Notes: generated by a model from the letters alone, not told the origin. A stretch of 64,000 bases of DNA from Comamonadaceae bacterium (GCA_947372865.1 CANBVJ010000002.1:1-64000); one strand, 5' to 3'; shown: positions 21,814 to 33,593, counted from the stretch's first letter. Translations and numbers: made by a program.

Positions 21814-23007
21814 TTAGGCACCGAGCACGCTCGCAATCGCCTGGGTTGCCAGCGCGGCGGTGTCGCGGCGCAACAAGTCGTGGAGCGCCGTAAAGCGCGC
21901 CTCCAGCGCCTGGATTTTTTCGGGTTGCTGGTGTTTGGCGTCCAGCCAGTCCACAACGGCTGCCGCCAGCGCGCTGGCCGTGGCGGCGTCTTGCAGCAGT
22001 TCGGGCACCACAAACTCTTGGCACAGGATGTTGGGCAATCCCACCCAGGGCTGCAGTTTTTTGCGCCGCATGATGCGCCAAGACCAGGCGCCCATGCGGT
22101 AGGCGATCACCATCGGGCGCTTGAACAGCGCGGCCTCTAGCGTGGCGGTGCCACTGGCAATGAGCGTGGCGTCGCAAGCGGCCAGCACCGTGTGCGACTG
22201 GCCGACCACGATCTGGATCTGCCAGCCCAGGCCGCTGGCGCGCGCTGCTGCCTCAATCTGTGCCTGTAAACCCGGCACGGCGGGCACCACAAACTTGACG
22301 CCGGGGCGCAGCGCATGGATGCGCCCTGCCGCCTCAAAAAACCGCAAGGCCAAATGCCGCACCTCGGATTTGCGGCTGCCCGGCAGGATGGCGACCACAT
22401 CGTCGTCGGGCGCCAAACCCAGCGCCTGGCGCGCCGCTGCCCGGTCTGGCACCACCGGAATCACCTGCGCCAGCGGATGGCCGACATAGGTGGCCGCAAT
22501 ACCGTGCTGGGCCAGCAGCGCCGGCTCAAACGGAAAAATGCACAGCACATGGTCCACGCTGCGGCGAATCACTTCGAGCCGTTCCGGGCGCCATGCCCAC
22601 ACCGAGGGGCAAACAAAATGCACCGTCTTGACGCCTTGGCGGCGCAGGTTTTCTTCGAGCTGCAGATTGAAGTCCGGCGCGTCCACGCCAATGAACAAGC
22701 GGGGCTTTTCATTGGTCAGGCGCTTGAGGAGTTGCTTGCGGATGCCGACAATTTCGCGGTAGCGCAACAGTACGTCCCAGCCAAAGCCGTGTACCGACAA
22801 TTTGTGATGCGGCCACCAGGCCTGAAATCCCTGGGCGGCCATACGCGGCCCGCCAATGCCTGCGGCCACCAAAGCGGGCCAGCGTGCGCGCAGCGCCTGC
22901 AGCAGCAGGCCCGCCAGCAAATCACCCGAGGCTTCTCCGGCCACCATGGCCAAAGACCACGGTGTCTGGGCGTCAGTCGCCGGTATTGATGCTGGCGCTG
23001 GGGTCAC
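21814..23007 (-). CDS. lpxB: Lipid-A-disaccharide synthase
   Basis: [57 protein letters not shown]. Confidence 0.97.
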   Translation of the reverse strand: MTPAPASIPATDAQTPWSLAMVAGEASGDLLAGLLLQALRARWPALVAAGIGGPRMAAQGFQAWWPHHKLSVHGFGWDVLLRYREIVGIRKQLLKRLTNEKPRLFIGVDAPDFNLQLEENLRRQGVKTVHFVCPSVWAWRPERLEVIRRSVDHVLCIFPFEPALLAQHGIAATYVGHPLAQVIPVVPDRAAARQALGLAPDDDVVAILPGSRKSEVRHLALRFFEAAGRIHALRPGVKFVVPAVPGLQAQIEAAARASGLGWQIQIVVGQSHTVLAACDATLIASGTATLEAALFKRPMVIAYRMGAWSWRIMRRKKLQPWVGLPNILCQEFVVPELLQDAATASALAAAVVDWLDAKHQQPEKIQALEARFTALHDLLRRDTAALATQAIASVLGA

Positions 23008-23798
23008 CGCACAATGCCGCGCTGGGGCGAGGCGTGGCGCAAAAACTCCACCATCATTGCCACGTCGGGCGCAGTGTCAGGGCGGGACTCGGCCAGTCCA
23101 GCGATCTGAGACTGCGCGCGCTCCAGCGTCAGGTCTTCGCGGTACAGGGCTTTGTGCATGGCTTTGACGCCGGCAATGCGCTCGGGGGAAAAGCCGCGGC
23201 GGCGCAGGCCCTCGTAGTTCATGGAACGCGCCGCCGCCGGTTGACCCTGGCACATCACAAACGGGGGCAAGTCGGCAAACAAGAGCGAGCACATCGCCGT
23301 CATGCTGTGCGCGCCTAAGCGCACAAACTGGTGCACCACGGTAAAGCCGCCCAAAATCACCCAGTCGCCCACCACCACGTGACCGGCGAGCTGGGAGTTG
23401 TTGGCAAAAATCGTGTGGTTGCCGACCTGGCAGTCGTGCGCCAGGTGGACGTAGGCCATGATCCAGTTGTCGTTGCCCACGCGGGTGACGCACAGGTCGC
23501 CAGGCGAACCGATGTTGAAGGTGCAAAACTCGCGGATGGTGTTGCGGTCGCCAATGATGAGCTCGCAGGGCTCACCCGCGTACTTCTTGTCCTGCGGAAC
23601 CGCACCCAGCGAGTTGAACTGAAAAATGCGGTTGTCCGCCCCAATGGTGGTGTGGCCTTCGATGACGCAATGTGCACCGATGGTGGTGCCCTGGCCCACT
23701 TTCACGTGTGGGCCAATCACGGTGTACGGGCCCACGGTGACCGACGGGTGCAGTTGGGCGCCCGGCTCAATAATTGCGGTGGGGTGAATCGCCGCCAT
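23004..23798 (-). CDS. lpxA: UDP-N-acetylglucosamine acyltransferase
   Basis: [29 protein letters not shown] hexapeptide repeats, [16 protein letters not shown]. Confidence 0.97.
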   Translation of the reverse strand: MAAIHPTAIIEPGAQLHPSVTVGPYTVIGPHVKVGQGTTIGAHCVIEGHTTIGADNRIFQFNSLGAVPQDKKYAGEPCELIIGDRNTIREFCTFNIGSPGDLCVTRVGNDNWIMAYVHLAHDCQVGNHTIFANNSQLAGHVVVGDWVILGGFTVVHQFVRLGAHSMTAMCSLLFADLPPFVMCQGQPAAARSMNYEGLRRRGFSPERIAGVKAMHKALYREDLTLERAQSQIAGLAESRPDTAPDVAMMVEFLRHASPQRGIVR

Positions 23799-23800
23799 CT

Positions 23801-24250
23801 TCAGGCCTTGGGGTCAATCGCGCGCATGGCGCAGGTCAGTTCGGCTTCGACGGCAGTTTCACCCGCCACGCTGGCGCGGGCCTTGAACTTGAAGATGCCC
23901 GCCTTCATGCGCAGCAACTCCACTTCCAAAATCAGTTGGTCGCCGGGCTCCACCGGGCGCTTGAAGCGGGCGCCATCGATACCAGCAAAGTAGTACACCG
24001 TCTCGTCATTGGGCGAGGTGTTGAGCGCGTCAAACGCCAGCAAGGCGGCGGCTTGCGCCAAGGCTTCAAGCATCAGCACGCCAGGCATCACCGGGCGGTG
24101 CGGGAAATGACCTTCAAAAAAAGGCTCGTTCATGGTGACGTTTTTCAGCGCCGTGATGGTCTTGCCCTTGTCCAGCTCCAGCACCCGGTCCACCAGCAAA
24201 AAGGGGTAGCGGTGCGGCAGCTGTTTGAGGATTTGGTGGATATTCATCAT
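23801..24250 (-). CDS. fabZ: 3-hydroxyacyl-[ACP] dehydratase FabZ
   Basis: [52 protein letters not shown]. Confidence 0.97.
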   Translation of the reverse strand: MMNIHQILKQLPHRYPFLLVDRVLELDKGKTITALKNVTMNEPFFEGHFPHRPVMPGVLMLEALAQAAALLAFDALNTSPNDETVYYFAGIDGARFKRPVEPGDQLILEVELLRMKAGIFKFKARASVAGETAVEAELTCAMRAIDPKA

Positions 24251-25254
24251 GGTTGGGGTTCGCTTTCTAGTTTTTTGATGCGGTCGCGCAGGCTGTGCAA
24301 CTGCTTGACGGTGGCGGCATTGCGCTCCCAGGCGGCGTTGTCGTCCAGCGGAAAAAAGCCAGTGTAATGGCCCGCTTTTTTGATCGACTTGCTCACCACG
24401 GTGGCCGCCGAGATGTGCACGTGGTCGGCGATCTGCAGGTGGCCCAGCACCACCGCGCCGCCACCAATCGTGCACTGCGCACCGATGGTGGCGCTGCCAG
24501 CAATACCGGCGCAACCGGCAACCGCCGTGTTGCGGCCAATGCGCACGTTGTGCCCGACCTGAATCAGGTTGTCGAGTTTGACGCCGTCTTCGATCACCGT
24601 GTCTTGCAAGGCACCGCGGTCGATGCAGGTGTTGGCACCAATCTCTACGTCGTCGCCAATGCGCACAGCGCCTAGCTGTTCGATCTTTTCCCAGCGGTCG
24701 CCGTCGGGCGCAAAGCCAAAGCCGTCGGCGCCAATGACCACGCCGCTGTGCACGAGGCAACGCGCGCCCACCACGCAATCTTCGCCCACGGTGACGCGCG
24801 CGCGCAGCTCGGAGCCCGCGCCAATCTGGGCACCACGCTCGATGACGCACAAGGCGCCAATGCGGGCGGTTGGATGAACGAATGCCTCAGCATCCACCAC
24901 GGCGGAAGGGTGAATTGCGACAGCGCCGTGAACAGGACGCGCAGCACGCAAAGTGGCACGCCAGAGTTGCGTCAGGCGAGCGAAGTACAAATAGGGCTGG
25001 TCGGTGACGATGCAGCTGCCCCGAAGCGAGGCGGCCTCTAGCAGCGCAGGGCCGACGATGACGCAGGCTGCGCGCGAGCCCGCGAGCTGCTGCTGGTAGC
25101 GCGGGTTGCTGACGAAGCTGATTTGTCGCGCAGTGGCCGTCTCCAGAGGCGCCAAGCCCGTGATGCGCTGGTCGCCGTTCCCATGTAATTCGCCGCCCAG
25201 CGCGGCGACGATGGCGGCAAGCCTTAGTTCAGACACACCGGCGCCAACATGCAC
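24247..25254 (-). CDS. lpxD: UDP-3-O-acylglucosamine N-acyltransferase
   Basis: Left-handed beta-helix repeats, [42 protein letters not shown]. Confidence 0.97.
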   Translation of the reverse strand: MHVGAGVSELRLAAIVAALGGELHGNGDQRITGLAPLETATARQISFVSNPRYQQQLAGSRAACVIVGPALLEAASLRGSCIVTDQPYLYFARLTQLWRATLRAARPVHGAVAIHPSAVVDAEAFVHPTARIGALCVIERGAQIGAGSELRARVTVGEDCVVGARCLVHSGVVIGADGFGFAPDGDRWEKIEQLGAVRIGDDVEIGANTCIDRGALQDTVIEDGVKLDNLIQVGHNVRIGRNTAVAGCAGIAGSATIGAQCTIGGGAVVLGHLQIADHVHISAATVVSKSIKKAGHYTGFFPLDDNAAWERNAATVKQLHSLRDRIKKLESEPQP

Positions 25255-25256
25255 GC

Positions 25257-25769
25257 TTACTTGACGGCGGCCGAATTGAGAATTTTCAGTACTTTTTCGG
25301 TGATGTCATGCTTGGCGCTGCTGTAAACCACCTCCTGGATAACCAGGTCGTACTTTTCGTCTTCCGCCACTTTTTTGACGGCTTTGTTGGCTTTGTCCAG
25401 CACTTGTTGCAGCTCTTCGTTGCGGCGACCGTTCAGGTCTTCCTGGTATTCACGCTGCTTGCGTTGGAAATCGCGGTTGAGTTCGGCACCCTCTTTTTGG
25501 CGGCTAGCGCGTTGCGATTCGGTCATGGTGGGCGCGTCGCGTTCGAATTTTTCACTGAAATTTTTCAGCGCAGCCTGCAAATCAGCCAGTTCTTTTCCAC
25601 GTTTGGAAAACTCCTGCTCAAGCTTGGCCTGCGCCGCCTTGGCAATCACCGACTCGGTGGTGATGCGCTGGGTGTTGATGTAGCCAATTTTGGAATCCTG
25701 GGCCATCACGCCGGCACTCAAAGAGGCCAGCAACACGGCGACAGACGCCAGCTTGTGTGAGAGTTTCAT
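25257..25769 (-). CDS. skp: OmpH/Skp periplasmic chaperone
   Basis: Signal peptide, [14 protein letters not shown], coiled-coil, position between lpxD and bamA. Confidence 0.93.
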   Translation of the reverse strand: MKLSHKLASVAVLLASLSAGVMAQDSKIGYINTQRITTESVIAKAAQAKLEQEFSKRGKELADLQAALKNFSEKFERDAPTMTESQRASRQKEGAELNRDFQRKQREYQEDLNGRRNEELQQVLDKANKAVKKVAEDEKYDLVIQEVVYSSAKHDITEKVLKILNSAAVK

Positions 25770-28066
25770 TAGAAAGAGGTTCCAATTTGAAATTGCAGTG
25801 ACTGCATTTTATCGCCATCGAACTTGGTGATGGGGCGCGCCACCGCAAGGCGCAGCGGCCCCACGGGGGAAATCCAGCTAATGCCGACGCCAAACGAGGA
25901 GCGCAGGTCGCCAAGCTGTATCGCCTCGTCGGCGCCGTAGATGCCGCCCGCGTCGACAAACCCGTACATGCGCAGCGTGCGGTCATTACCGCCACCGGGC
26001 AAGGGCGAGAGCACCTCGGCGTTGAACGTCAGCTTCTTGGCGCCACCCGTCGAGACGGCGCCCTGGGCGCGCTGGGTGCCGGTGGTCAGGCTGCCCTGCT
26101 CAAAACCGCGCACCGAACCCAAGCCGCCGGAATAGTAGTTCTTGAAGAGTGGATAGGCCTTGTCGGTCGTGGCAGCGCCCACCGAGAGTTCGCCGTTCAG
26201 GGCCAAGGTAACTTTCTTGCTCAGCGGAAAATACTGTTGCAACTGCGTGGTAGCGCGGGCGTACAGCAGCTCGCCAGCGATGCTCCACTCCCCGTTGGCC
26301 CGCAACAAGCGCCCGGAACTGGGAACCAATCCGCTGTCGCGGGTGTCACGCGCCCAGCCCACCGTCAAGGGAACAGCATTGGACGTGTAGCCAAACTGGT
26401 CGGCAAAGTCGCTGTAGGCCGTGGGCAGCAAGGTGCCGGGCACGATGGTGGTCCGGTCTGCACCAACACCAAAGTAGACGGTGTCGGTTTCGGTAAACGG
26501 AACCCCAAAGCGCACGCTCGCACCCATGGTTTCCAAAGAGTAGCTGTTCAGGTCCACATAGGGCTTGGTGGTGCGCTGGTAAACGTCGATGGTGCGCGAC
26601 ACGCCGTCATCGGTGAAATACGGGTTGGTGGTGTTGAACACCACGGTGCGGTTCAATTTGCTGGTGTTGAGCTCCACGCCCAGCGAATTACCCGAACCAA
26701 AAGCGTTGTCCTGCTTGAAGCCGAGTTGCAGGCCCAATCCATCGGCACTTGACACGCCAGCACCCAGACTCAGGCTACCCGTGGGTTTTTCTGCCACGGT
26801 CACGGTCAAATCCACCTGATCGGGGAATCCCGCCACCTCTTGGGTGTCGATGGCCACGTCTTTGAAATACCCCAGACGGTCCACCCGGTTGCGCGACTGG
26901 CGGATCTTGTCGCCGTCGTACCAGGCGGCTTCCAACTGGCGAAACTCGCGACGGATCACCTCGTCGCGCGTGCGGTCATTACCCGCCACGTTGATGCGGC
27001 GCACATAGACGCGGCGCGACGGATCGGCGCGCAGCGTCACTTCCACCCGGTTGGTCTTGCGGTCCAGGCTGGTAACAGGCTCCACTTGCGCAAAGGCAAA
27101 ACCGAAGTTGGCATAAAAATCAGTGAATGCCTTGGTAGTTTGGGCTACTTCGTTGGCGTTGTAGGGCTCGCCCACCTGAATGGCAACGAGCGACTGGAAC
27201 TCAGCCTCTTTGTCCAAAAAGTTGCCCGCCAGCTTGACTTTGGAGACGACAAAGCGCTCGCCCTCGGTCACGTTGATGGTGATGCTGATGTCTTGCTTGT
27301 TGGGCGAAATCACAACCTGGGTTGAGTCAACGGCAAACTCAAGGTAGCCGCGCGACAAGTAGTAGGAGCGCAGAGTCTCCACATCGGCGTTGAGCTTGCT
27401 GCGCACATAGCGGTCCGACTTGGTGTACCAGCTCAACCAGCCGCCGGAGTCCGAGTCAAACAGGCCCAAGAGCGCGTTTTCAGAAAAAGCCTTGTTGCCG
27501 ACGATGCGAATACTTTTGATCTTGGCCGTGTCGCCCTCGCTTACGGCAAAGCTCAGGTTCACCCGGTTGCGCTCGATGGGGGTGACGGTGGTGACGACCT
27601 CTGCGGCATACATGCTGCGGTTGATGTACTGGCGCTTGAGTTCCTGCTCAGCCTTGTCGGCCAAGGCCTTGTCAAACGGACGGCCATCGGCCAGACCAAT
27701 GTCCTTGAGCGCCTTGACCAGCACGTCCTTGTCAAATTCTTTGGTGCCGGTAAAGCTCACTTCGGCCACGGTGGGGCGTTCTTGCACTACGACGATCAGC
27801 ACCTTGTCCTGCACATCAATGCGCACATCGTTGAACAAACCCAGACCAAACAGGGCGCGAATCGAAGCACCAGCCTTGTCGTCGCTATAGGTATCGCCAA
27901 TGCGCACCGGAATGGAGCCAAACACGGTGCCGGCTTCGACCCGCTGCAGGCCTTCGACACGGATGTCTTCCACTGTGAAAGGCGTCACCGCCCAGGCAGC
28001 GTGCGCTAGCGAAAAGGCCAGGACGGCGGCAATCAGACGGAAAAAGTGCATAAACGCGAGGGGCAT
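25769..28066 (-). CDS. bamA: Outer membrane protein assembly factor BamA
   Basis: POTRA repeats (FTVEDIRVEGLQRVEAGTVF...), C-terminal Omp85 barrel ending QFQIGTSF. ORF opens at 28147; start at MPLAFMHFFRLIAAVLA more likely. Confidence 0.96.
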   Translation of the reverse strand: MPLAFMHFFRLIAAVLAFSLAHAAWAVTPFTVEDIRVEGLQRVEAGTVFGSIPVRIGDTYSDDKAGASIRALFGLGLFNDVRIDVQDKVLIVVVQERPTVAEVSFTGTKEFDKDVLVKALKDIGLADGRPFDKALADKAEQELKRQYINRSMYAAEVVTTVTPIERNRVNLSFAVSEGDTAKIKSIRIVGNKAFSENALLGLFDSDSGGWLSWYTKSDRYVRSKLNADVETLRSYYLSRGYLEFAVDSTQVVISPNKQDISITINVTEGERFVVSKVKLAGNFLDKEAEFQSLVAIQVGEPYNANEVAQTTKAFTDFYANFGFAFAQVEPVTSLDRKTNRVEVTLRADPSRRVYVRRINVAGNDRTRDEVIRREFRQLEAAWYDGDKIRQSRNRVDRLGYFKDVAIDTQEVAGFPDQVDLTVTVAEKPTGSLSLGAGVSSADGLGLQLGFKQDNAFGSGNSLGVELNTSKLNRTVVFNTTNPYFTDDGVSRTIDVYQRTTKPYVDLNSYSLETMGASVRFGVPFTETDTVYFGVGADRTTIVPGTLLPTAYSDFADQFGYTSNAVPLTVGWARDTRDSGLVPSSGRLLRANGEWSIAGELLYARATTQLQQYFPLSKKVTLALNGELSVGAATTDKAYPLFKNYYSGGLGSVRGFEQGSLTTGTQRAQGAVSTGGAKKLTFNAEVLSPLPGGGNDRTLRMYGFVDAGGIYGADEAIQLGDLRSSFGVGISWISPVGPLRLAVARPITKFDGDKMQSLQFQIGTSF

Positions 28067-28143
28067 GGTGAAAACTCGATTGACAAGGCGCAAATTCAAA
28101 ATCAGCTGTGGTGCCCAAGACTGGCGTTTGGCAGCGAGCGCCA

Positions 28144-29352
28144 TCATAACGAGGATGGGGACAGACGTTGCACCAGGGCTTGCGCAAGCCTGCGGGCTTG
28201 GCTGTCGACCGCCAGCAGATCCGCCAGCGATCCTGGTGCGTCAGGAAGGTAGCCTGCCAGGCATTCGGTGTTGACGGCATGAATCTGGTCAAAACGGATG
28301 CGGCGGTCCAAAAATGCGGCCACGGCCACTTCGTTGGCAGCATTTAACACTGCGGTGGTACCGGGCGGCGCAGCCAAAACGTCCCAGGCGAGTTGCAAGC
28401 CAGGAAAGCGCGTAGCGTGGCCCTGCGTGGCAATGGGCTCAAAACTGAGCGCCGCCATGGAGGAAAAGTCCAGAGCGCTGGCGCCGCTGGTGCGCCGCGT
28501 GGGCCAGGACAGGCCGTAGCCGATGGGCCCGCGCATATCGGGCGTGCCCAGTTGCGCCACCACCGAGTGGTCCACGAACTGCACCATGGAATGCACCACG
28601 CTTTGCGGGTGGATGATGACTTCAATCGCCGACGGCGCCACGCCAAACAGAAACTTGGCTTCAATCACCTCCAGGGCCTTGTTCATCATGGTGGCCGAAT
28701 CGACAGAAATCTTGCGGCCCATGACCCAATTCGGGTGGGCGCAAGCTTCTTCCGGGCTGATGGAGGCAAAAGTGGCGGGGTCGCGGGTGCGGAACGGGCC
28801 GCCGGATGCGGTCAGGATGATTTTGTGGATCACTTCGGGCCAGCTGTCCGGGTCTTCGGGCAGCGACTGGAAGATGGCTGAGTGTTCGCTGTCAATAGGC
28901 AGCAAGGTGGCCCCACCCCGGCGCATCGCATCCATGAAAAACGCCCCACCCACCACCAGCGCCTCTTTGTTGGCTAGCAACAAACGCTTGCCCGCCAGCG
29001 CAGCCGCAATGCACGAGGCCAGCCCAGCGGCGCCCACAATCGCGGCCATCACGGTAGTGACTTCTTCGTGCGCCGCAACCCATTCCAGTGCCGAAGCGCC
29101 CCAAAGCACTTCGGTGGGCAAACCCAGTTCGGTCAGCGTGCGTTTGAGCTCGCGCCCGTGCCATTCGCTCACCATCACCGCAAAACGGGGGCGAAACTGC
29201 ACGCACTGCGCGGTCATCAATTCGAGTTTGCTGTGGGCGCTGAGCGCGAACACCTCGTACCGCTCCGGGTGGCGCTGCATGACGTCCAAGGTATTGACGC
29301 CAATGGAGCCCGTTGAGCCCAGCACGCTAACGCGTTGGATGGCAGAGTTCAT
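28144..29352 (-). CDS. dxr: 1-deoxy-D-xylulose 5-phosphate reductoisomerase
   Basis: MNSAIQRVSVLGSTGSIGVNTLDVMQRHPERYEVFALSA, LPIDSEHSAIFQ. Confidence 0.97.
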   Translation of the reverse strand: MNSAIQRVSVLGSTGSIGVNTLDVMQRHPERYEVFALSAHSKLELMTAQCVQFRPRFAVMVSEWHGRELKRTLTELGLPTEVLWGASALEWVAAHEEVTTVMAAIVGAAGLASCIAAALAGKRLLLANKEALVVGGAFFMDAMRRGGATLLPIDSEHSAIFQSLPEDPDSWPEVIHKIILTASGGPFRTRDPATFASISPEEACAHPNWVMGRKISVDSATMMNKALEVIEAKFLFGVAPSAIEVIIHPQSVVHSMVQFVDHSVVAQLGTPDMRGPIGYGLSWPTRRTSGASALDFSSMAALSFEPIATQGHATRFPGLQLAWDVLAAPPGTTAVLNAANEVAVAAFLDRRIRFDQIHAVNTECLAGYLPDAPGSLADLLAVDSQARRLAQALVQRLSPSSL

Positions 29353-29365
29353 GGTGATATCTGGC

Positions 29366-30211
29366 CTACAAGGTGCACAACAACATGGCCAGGGGCAAGA
29401 CGGGCAAGAGCGCGTCAATGCGGTCCAGCACGCCACCATGGCCCGGCAGCAAGACGCCGCTGTCTTTGACGCCTGCGGCGCGTTTGAACAAAGACTCCAG
29501 CAAGTCGCCCACCACGCCCATGGTGGTCAGGAAAATCACCGAAACTGTCAAAAACAAAGGATTCACACTAACCAGGCGGCTGTACAAACTTCCCCCCGGC
29601 GTAACACCAGCCACGTCAAGCGCGCGCCAGGCAAAGGCCATGCACAACACGCCCACCATGGCGCCTGCCACGCCTTCCCAGGTTTTGCCCGGGCTGATGC
29701 TGGGCGCTAGCTTTTGCCTGAAAAACCGCCCGCCCAGGGCCCGACCGGAGAAATAAGCAGCTACGTCAGCCACCCACACCAGCAACAAGACCGAAAACAG
29801 AAAATCAATGCCCACCAGCCGCGCCTGCACCAAGGCCAACCAGGCCGCGCACAACAGCGCCACGCCGCCAAGCCAGCGCAAAAACAGGGGCTGGGGTAAC
29901 CACACAGCCACCCCGGCACGCAAGAGCCACAGTGCCAGCCCTACCCAGGCCGCGCCCGCCAGAAACCACACCCACGGCAAGGCGCTTGCCGCCAGGCCAC
30001 TCACCCAGAGCGCGCCGCACAGACCCGCGCACAGTGCGGCAGTGGCCAAAGAAGCCGCAGCCGCAAGTCCGTTCAGACGCGCCCACTCCCAGCCGCCCGC
30101 GCCCATGAGGAGCACAGTCAGAACAACAAAACCCAGGGGATTGGTGGCCAGCACCGCCGGCACCAGCAAGGCCAGCAGGACGATGGCCGTCAGAATTCTT
30201 TGCTTAAGCAT
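29366..30211 (-). CDS. cdsA: Phosphatidate cytidylyltransferase
   Basis: C-terminal SISPGKTWEGVAGAMVG...GDLLESLFKRAAGVKDSGVLLPGHGGVLDRIDAL signature. Confidence 0.96.
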   Translation of the reverse strand: MLKQRILTAIVLLALLVPAVLATNPLGFVVLTVLLMGAGGWEWARLNGLAAAASLATAALCAGLCGALWVSGLAASALPWVWFLAGAAWVGLALWLLRAGVAVWLPQPLFLRWLGGVALLCAAWLALVQARLVGIDFLFSVLLLVWVADVAAYFSGRALGGRFFRQKLAPSISPGKTWEGVAGAMVGVLCMAFAWRALDVAGVTPGGSLYSRLVSVNPLFLTVSVIFLTTMGVVGDLLESLFKRAAGVKDSGVLLPGHGGVLDRIDALLPVLPLAMLLCTL

Positions 30212-30294
30212 GGCGTGCATGCGGCCCGCACAGGGCGGGATCAAGCGAATACAACAGGAAAATAAAGGCGTGAGACATAGCGGAGCAAAGGCCG

Positions 30295-30855
30295 CTAGAC
30301 CGCCATGATGTCCTGCTCTTTGGCCGCCACCAGACGGTCGACTTCAACGATGTAGCGGTCGGTTAGCTTCTGGATGTCGGCCTCGGAGCGCTTTTGCTCG
30401 TCTTCGGACACCAGCTTTTCTTTTTCGAGCTTTTTGACGGCTTCATTGGCATCACGGCGCAGGCTGCGAACCGCCACTTTGGCGCCCTCGCCTTCGCTGC
30501 GCACCACCTTGGTCAGCTCGCGGCGGCGCTCTTCGGTCATCACCGGCATGGGCACGCGGATCAGGTCGCCCATGCTCGACGGATTGAGGCCCAGATCGCT
30601 CTCCCGAATGGCTTTTTCAATCTTGGCGCCCATGTTTTTTTCCCAGGGCTGGATGCCCACGGTGCGCGAATCAATCAGCGACAAATTGGCCACCTGGCTC
30701 AGGGGCACCATGGAGCCGTAGTAGTCCACGTGCACGTTGTCGAGCAATGCGGGGTTGGCACGTCCGGTGCGGACTTTGCCCAGATTGTTCTTGAAGGCGG
30801 CGATGGACTGCTCCATCTTGCCTTCGACGTTGTTTCTGATTTCTTGGATAGCCAT
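30295..30855 (-). CDS. frr: Ribosome recycling factor
   Basis: [33 protein letters not shown]. Confidence 0.97.
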   Translation of the reverse strand: MAIQEIRNNVEGKMEQSIAAFKNNLGKVRTGRANPALLDNVHVDYYGSMVPLSQVANLSLIDSRTVGIQPWEKNMGAKIEKAIRESDLGLNPSSMGDLIRVPMPVMTEERRRELTKVVRSEGEGAKVAVRSLRRDANEAVKKLEKEKLVSEDEQKRSEADIQKLTDRYIVEVDRLVAAKEQDIMAV

Positions 30856-30873
30856 GGCATTCACTCCAAATGG

Positions 30874-31596
30874 TCAAACATGCACCAAGGTGCCTTCGTC
30901 TTCGCCCATCACCACCCGCTTGAGGGCGCCGTGCTTGAAGATTGAGAACACCTTGATCGGCAACTTCTGGTCGCGGCACAGCGCAAAGGCCGCCGCATCC
31001 ATGATGCCCAGATTTTGCTGCATCGCACTGTCAAAAGTCAGCGAGGTGTAGCGCTTCGCGGTCGGAACCTTCTTGGGGTCGGCGTCGTAGACACCGTCCA
31101 CCTTGGTGGCCTTGAGCACAATTTCCGCCCCGATTTCCGCGCCGCGCAAAGCAGCAGCGGTGTCGGTGGTGAAAAACGGGTTGCCGGTGCCGGCCGCAAA
31201 AATAACGACTTTGCCTTCTTCAAGGTACTGCAAGGCCTTGGGCCGCACATAGGGTTCGACCACCTGCTCAATGGCGATAGCCGACATCACGCGTGCGGTC
31301 AGACCGGCCTTGTTCATGGTGTCACCCAGCGCAAGGGCGTTCATCACCGTGGCGAGCATGCCCATGTAGTCGGCGGTGGCGCGGTCCATGCCGACCGATC
31401 CGCCAGCCACCCCGCGAAAAATATTGCCCCCGCCAATGACCACCGCCACCTCAACACCCAGGCGGGTGATTTCGGCAATCTCGTCCACCATGCGCACGAT
31501 GGTGTCGCGGTTGATACCAAACTGGTCATCCCCCATCAAGGCCTCACCCGACAGCTTCAACAAAATTCGACTGTAGGCGGGCTTGGCAGTGGTCAT
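30874..31596 (-). CDS. pyrH: UMP kinase
   Basis: [32 protein letters not shown]; start [10 protein letters not shown]. Confidence 0.97.
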   Translation of the reverse strand: MTTAKPAYSRILLKLSGEALMGDDQFGINRDTIVRMVDEIAEITRLGVEVAVVIGGGNIFRGVAGGSVGMDRATADYMGMLATVMNALALGDTMNKAGLTARVMSAIAIEQVVEPYVRPKALQYLEEGKVVIFAAGTGNPFFTTDTAAALRGAEIGAEIVLKATKVDGVYDADPKKVPTAKRYTSLTFDSAMQQNLGIMDAAAFALCRDQKLPIKVFSIFKHGALKRVVMGEDEGTLVHV

Positions 31597-31674
31597 AAGG
31601 GGTTCCATCGAATATTTAAGAGGTCCGGGCGCCAGGAGCGGCACCCGGAGGGCGCGTCTTGCAACGCGCAGGGC

Positions 31675-32595
31675 TTAGCCAGCCTTGGCAGCGGCGATCT
31701 GGGCAGCCACTTCGGCCGCGAAGTCGTCGACCTTCTTCTCAATGCCCTCGCCCACCACGTACAAGGTAAAACCGTGCACTTTGGTGGCTTTTTCCTTGAG
31801 CATCTGCTCTACGGTCTGCTTGTCGTTCTTGACAAAAGACTGGTTGAACAAAGACACCTCTTTGAGGTATTTCTGCACGCCGCCTTCGATGCGCTTGGTC
31901 ACGATTTCTGGCGATTGCACAGGCTTGCCTGCGGCCACGGCCACTGCGGCGTCCTCGGCTGCCTTGGCGGCTGCTACCGAACGCTCGCGCGCCACCAATT
32001 CGGCGGGCACTTCGGCGCTGGACAAAGAAACGGGCTTCATGGCGGCCACGTGCATGGCCACATCTTTGGCGGCAACTTCGTCGCCCTCAAACTTCACCAG
32101 CACGCCAATGCGCGTGCCGTGCAAGTAAGACGCCACTTTGGCGCCCGAGCTGCAGCGTTTGAAGCGGCGGAACGTCATGTTTTCGCCGATTTTGCCGATC
32201 AGTCCCTTGCGCACGTCTTCGAGCGTAGGACCAAAACCATCTTGCGTGTAGGGCAGCGCGCCCAAGGCGGCGACGTCGGCGGGGTTGTGTTGTGCCACCA
32301 ACGTGGCTGCGGCGTTGGCCAGGCCCAAGAAACTGTCGTTCTTGGTGACAAAGTCGGTCTCGCAGTTGACTTCGAGCATGGCGCTAGCAGCGTCGGCGCT
32401 GGCGATGGTGATCACGCCTTCGGCGGTCACGCGAGCGGCGGCTTTGCCGGCCTTGCTGCCGAGCTTGACGCGCAACAACTCTTCAGCCTTGACCATGTCG
32501 CCTTCGGCTTCGGTCAGTGCTTTTTTGCATTCCATCATGGGGGCGTCGGTCTTGCCGCGTAATTCGGCGACCATGCTTGCGGTGATTACAGCCAT
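31675..32595 (-). CDS. tsf: Elongation factor Ts
   Basis: [42 protein letters not shown]. Confidence 0.98.
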   Translation of the reverse strand: MAVITASMVAELRGKTDAPMMECKKALTEAEGDMVKAEELLRVKLGSKAGKAAARVTAEGVITIASADAASAMLEVNCETDFVTKNDSFLGLANAAATLVAQHNPADVAALGALPYTQDGFGPTLEDVRKGLIGKIGENMTFRRFKRCSSGAKVASYLHGTRIGVLVKFEGDEVAAKDVAMHVAAMKPVSLSSAEVPAELVARERSVAAAKAAEDAAVAVAAGKPVQSPEIVTKRIEGGVQKYLKEVSLFNQSFVKNDKQTVEQMLKEKATKVHGFTLYVVGEGIEKKVDDFAAEVAAQIAAAKAG

Positions 32596-32636
32596 TTTTC
32601 AGTACTCCGTATCAGTTCAAGTGAACAATAAAAATT

Positions 32637-32665
32637 AAAAAAAAGGGGCTAGCAAGCCCCCTTTT
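32637..32665 (-). terminator. Terminator/attenuator-like hairpin between rpsB and tsf
   Basis: Minus strand AAAAGGGGGCTTGCTAGCCCC followed by T-rich tract. Confidence 0.7.
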
Positions 32666-32681
32666 GAGGCAAAAACGGGGC

Positions 32682-33431
32682 TTAGGCAGCCGCGTCAACC
32701 TCAACGAATTCGTCTTCACCTTGGTCAACCACGGCCTTGACCAGATCGTCCACGGCATTGGCGCGGCCTTCAAGCACGGCGTCAGCGATGCCGCGTGCGT
32801 ACAAGGTGACAGCCTTGGACGAGTCGTCATTGCCAGGAATCACATAGTCGATACCTTCGGGCGAGTGGTTGGAGTCCACCACACCGATCAAGGGAATGCC
32901 CAGCTTGCGGGCTTCGGCGATGGCAATCTTGTGGTAACCCACGTCGATCACGAAAATCGCGTCAGGCAAGGTAACCATGTCCTGGATGCCGCCGATGTCT
33001 TTTTCGAGCTTGGCCAGTTCGCGGGCGAACATCAGTTGCTCTTTCTTGCTCATGGCGTCCAATCCGGCTTCTTGCTGGATCTTCATGTCCTTGAGGCGTT
33101 TGATCGATGTTTTGACCGTCTTAAAGTTGGTCAGCATGCCGCCGAGCCAACGCTGGTCCACAAAAGGCACGCCAGCGCGCTGGGCTTCTGCTGCAACGGT
33201 TTCGCGCGCTTGGCGCTTGGTGCCGACCATCAAAATGGTGCCGCGCTTGGCCGAGAGTTGACGCACAAACTTGGCTGCGTCCTGGAACATCGGCAACGAT
33301 TTTTCCAGATTGATAATGTGAATTTTGTTGCGGTGGCCGAAGATGAACGGTGCCATCTTGGGGTTCCAGAAGCGGGTTTGGTGTCCAAAATGGACGCCGG
33401 CTTCCAACATTTCGCGCATAGTTACTGACAT
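32682..33431 (-). CDS. rpsB: 30S ribosomal protein S2
   Basis: [32 protein letters not shown]. Confidence 0.98.
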   Translation of the reverse strand: MSVTMREMLEAGVHFGHQTRFWNPKMAPFIFGHRNKIHIINLEKSLPMFQDAAKFVRQLSAKRGTILMVGTKRQARETVAAEAQRAGVPFVDQRWLGGMLTNFKTVKTSIKRLKDMKIQQEAGLDAMSKKEQLMFARELAKLEKDIGGIQDMVTLPDAIFVIDVGYHKIAIAEARKLGIPLIGVVDSNHSPEGIDYVIPGNDDSSKAVTLYARGIADAVLEGRANAVDDLVKAVVDQGEDEFVEVDAAA

Positions 33432-33593
33432 ATGAATACTCCGAAGGTTAGGTCTTAAAGCCGTTCCGCTTATTCCCGGCCCGGCTTGTGCGGATCGGAG
33501 AACACCTTGGTGGGAACGGTTTGCGAATGAATTGCCGAAAACGCTGCAGCGCAACGAGACCAGCAAAGCCAGTCAAGTTTACACCAGAACTTA

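Noticed and set aside
24251-24850. Upstream extension of the fabZ ORF
   Set aside because: Out-of-frame reading of lpxD; FabZ starts at [17 protein letters not shown].
28067-28147. Peptide MMALAAKRQSWAPQLILNLRLVNRVFT in frame with bamA, considered as an rseP remnant
   Set aside because: No similarity to RseP N- or C-termini; more likely untranslated spacer or an alternative bamA start.
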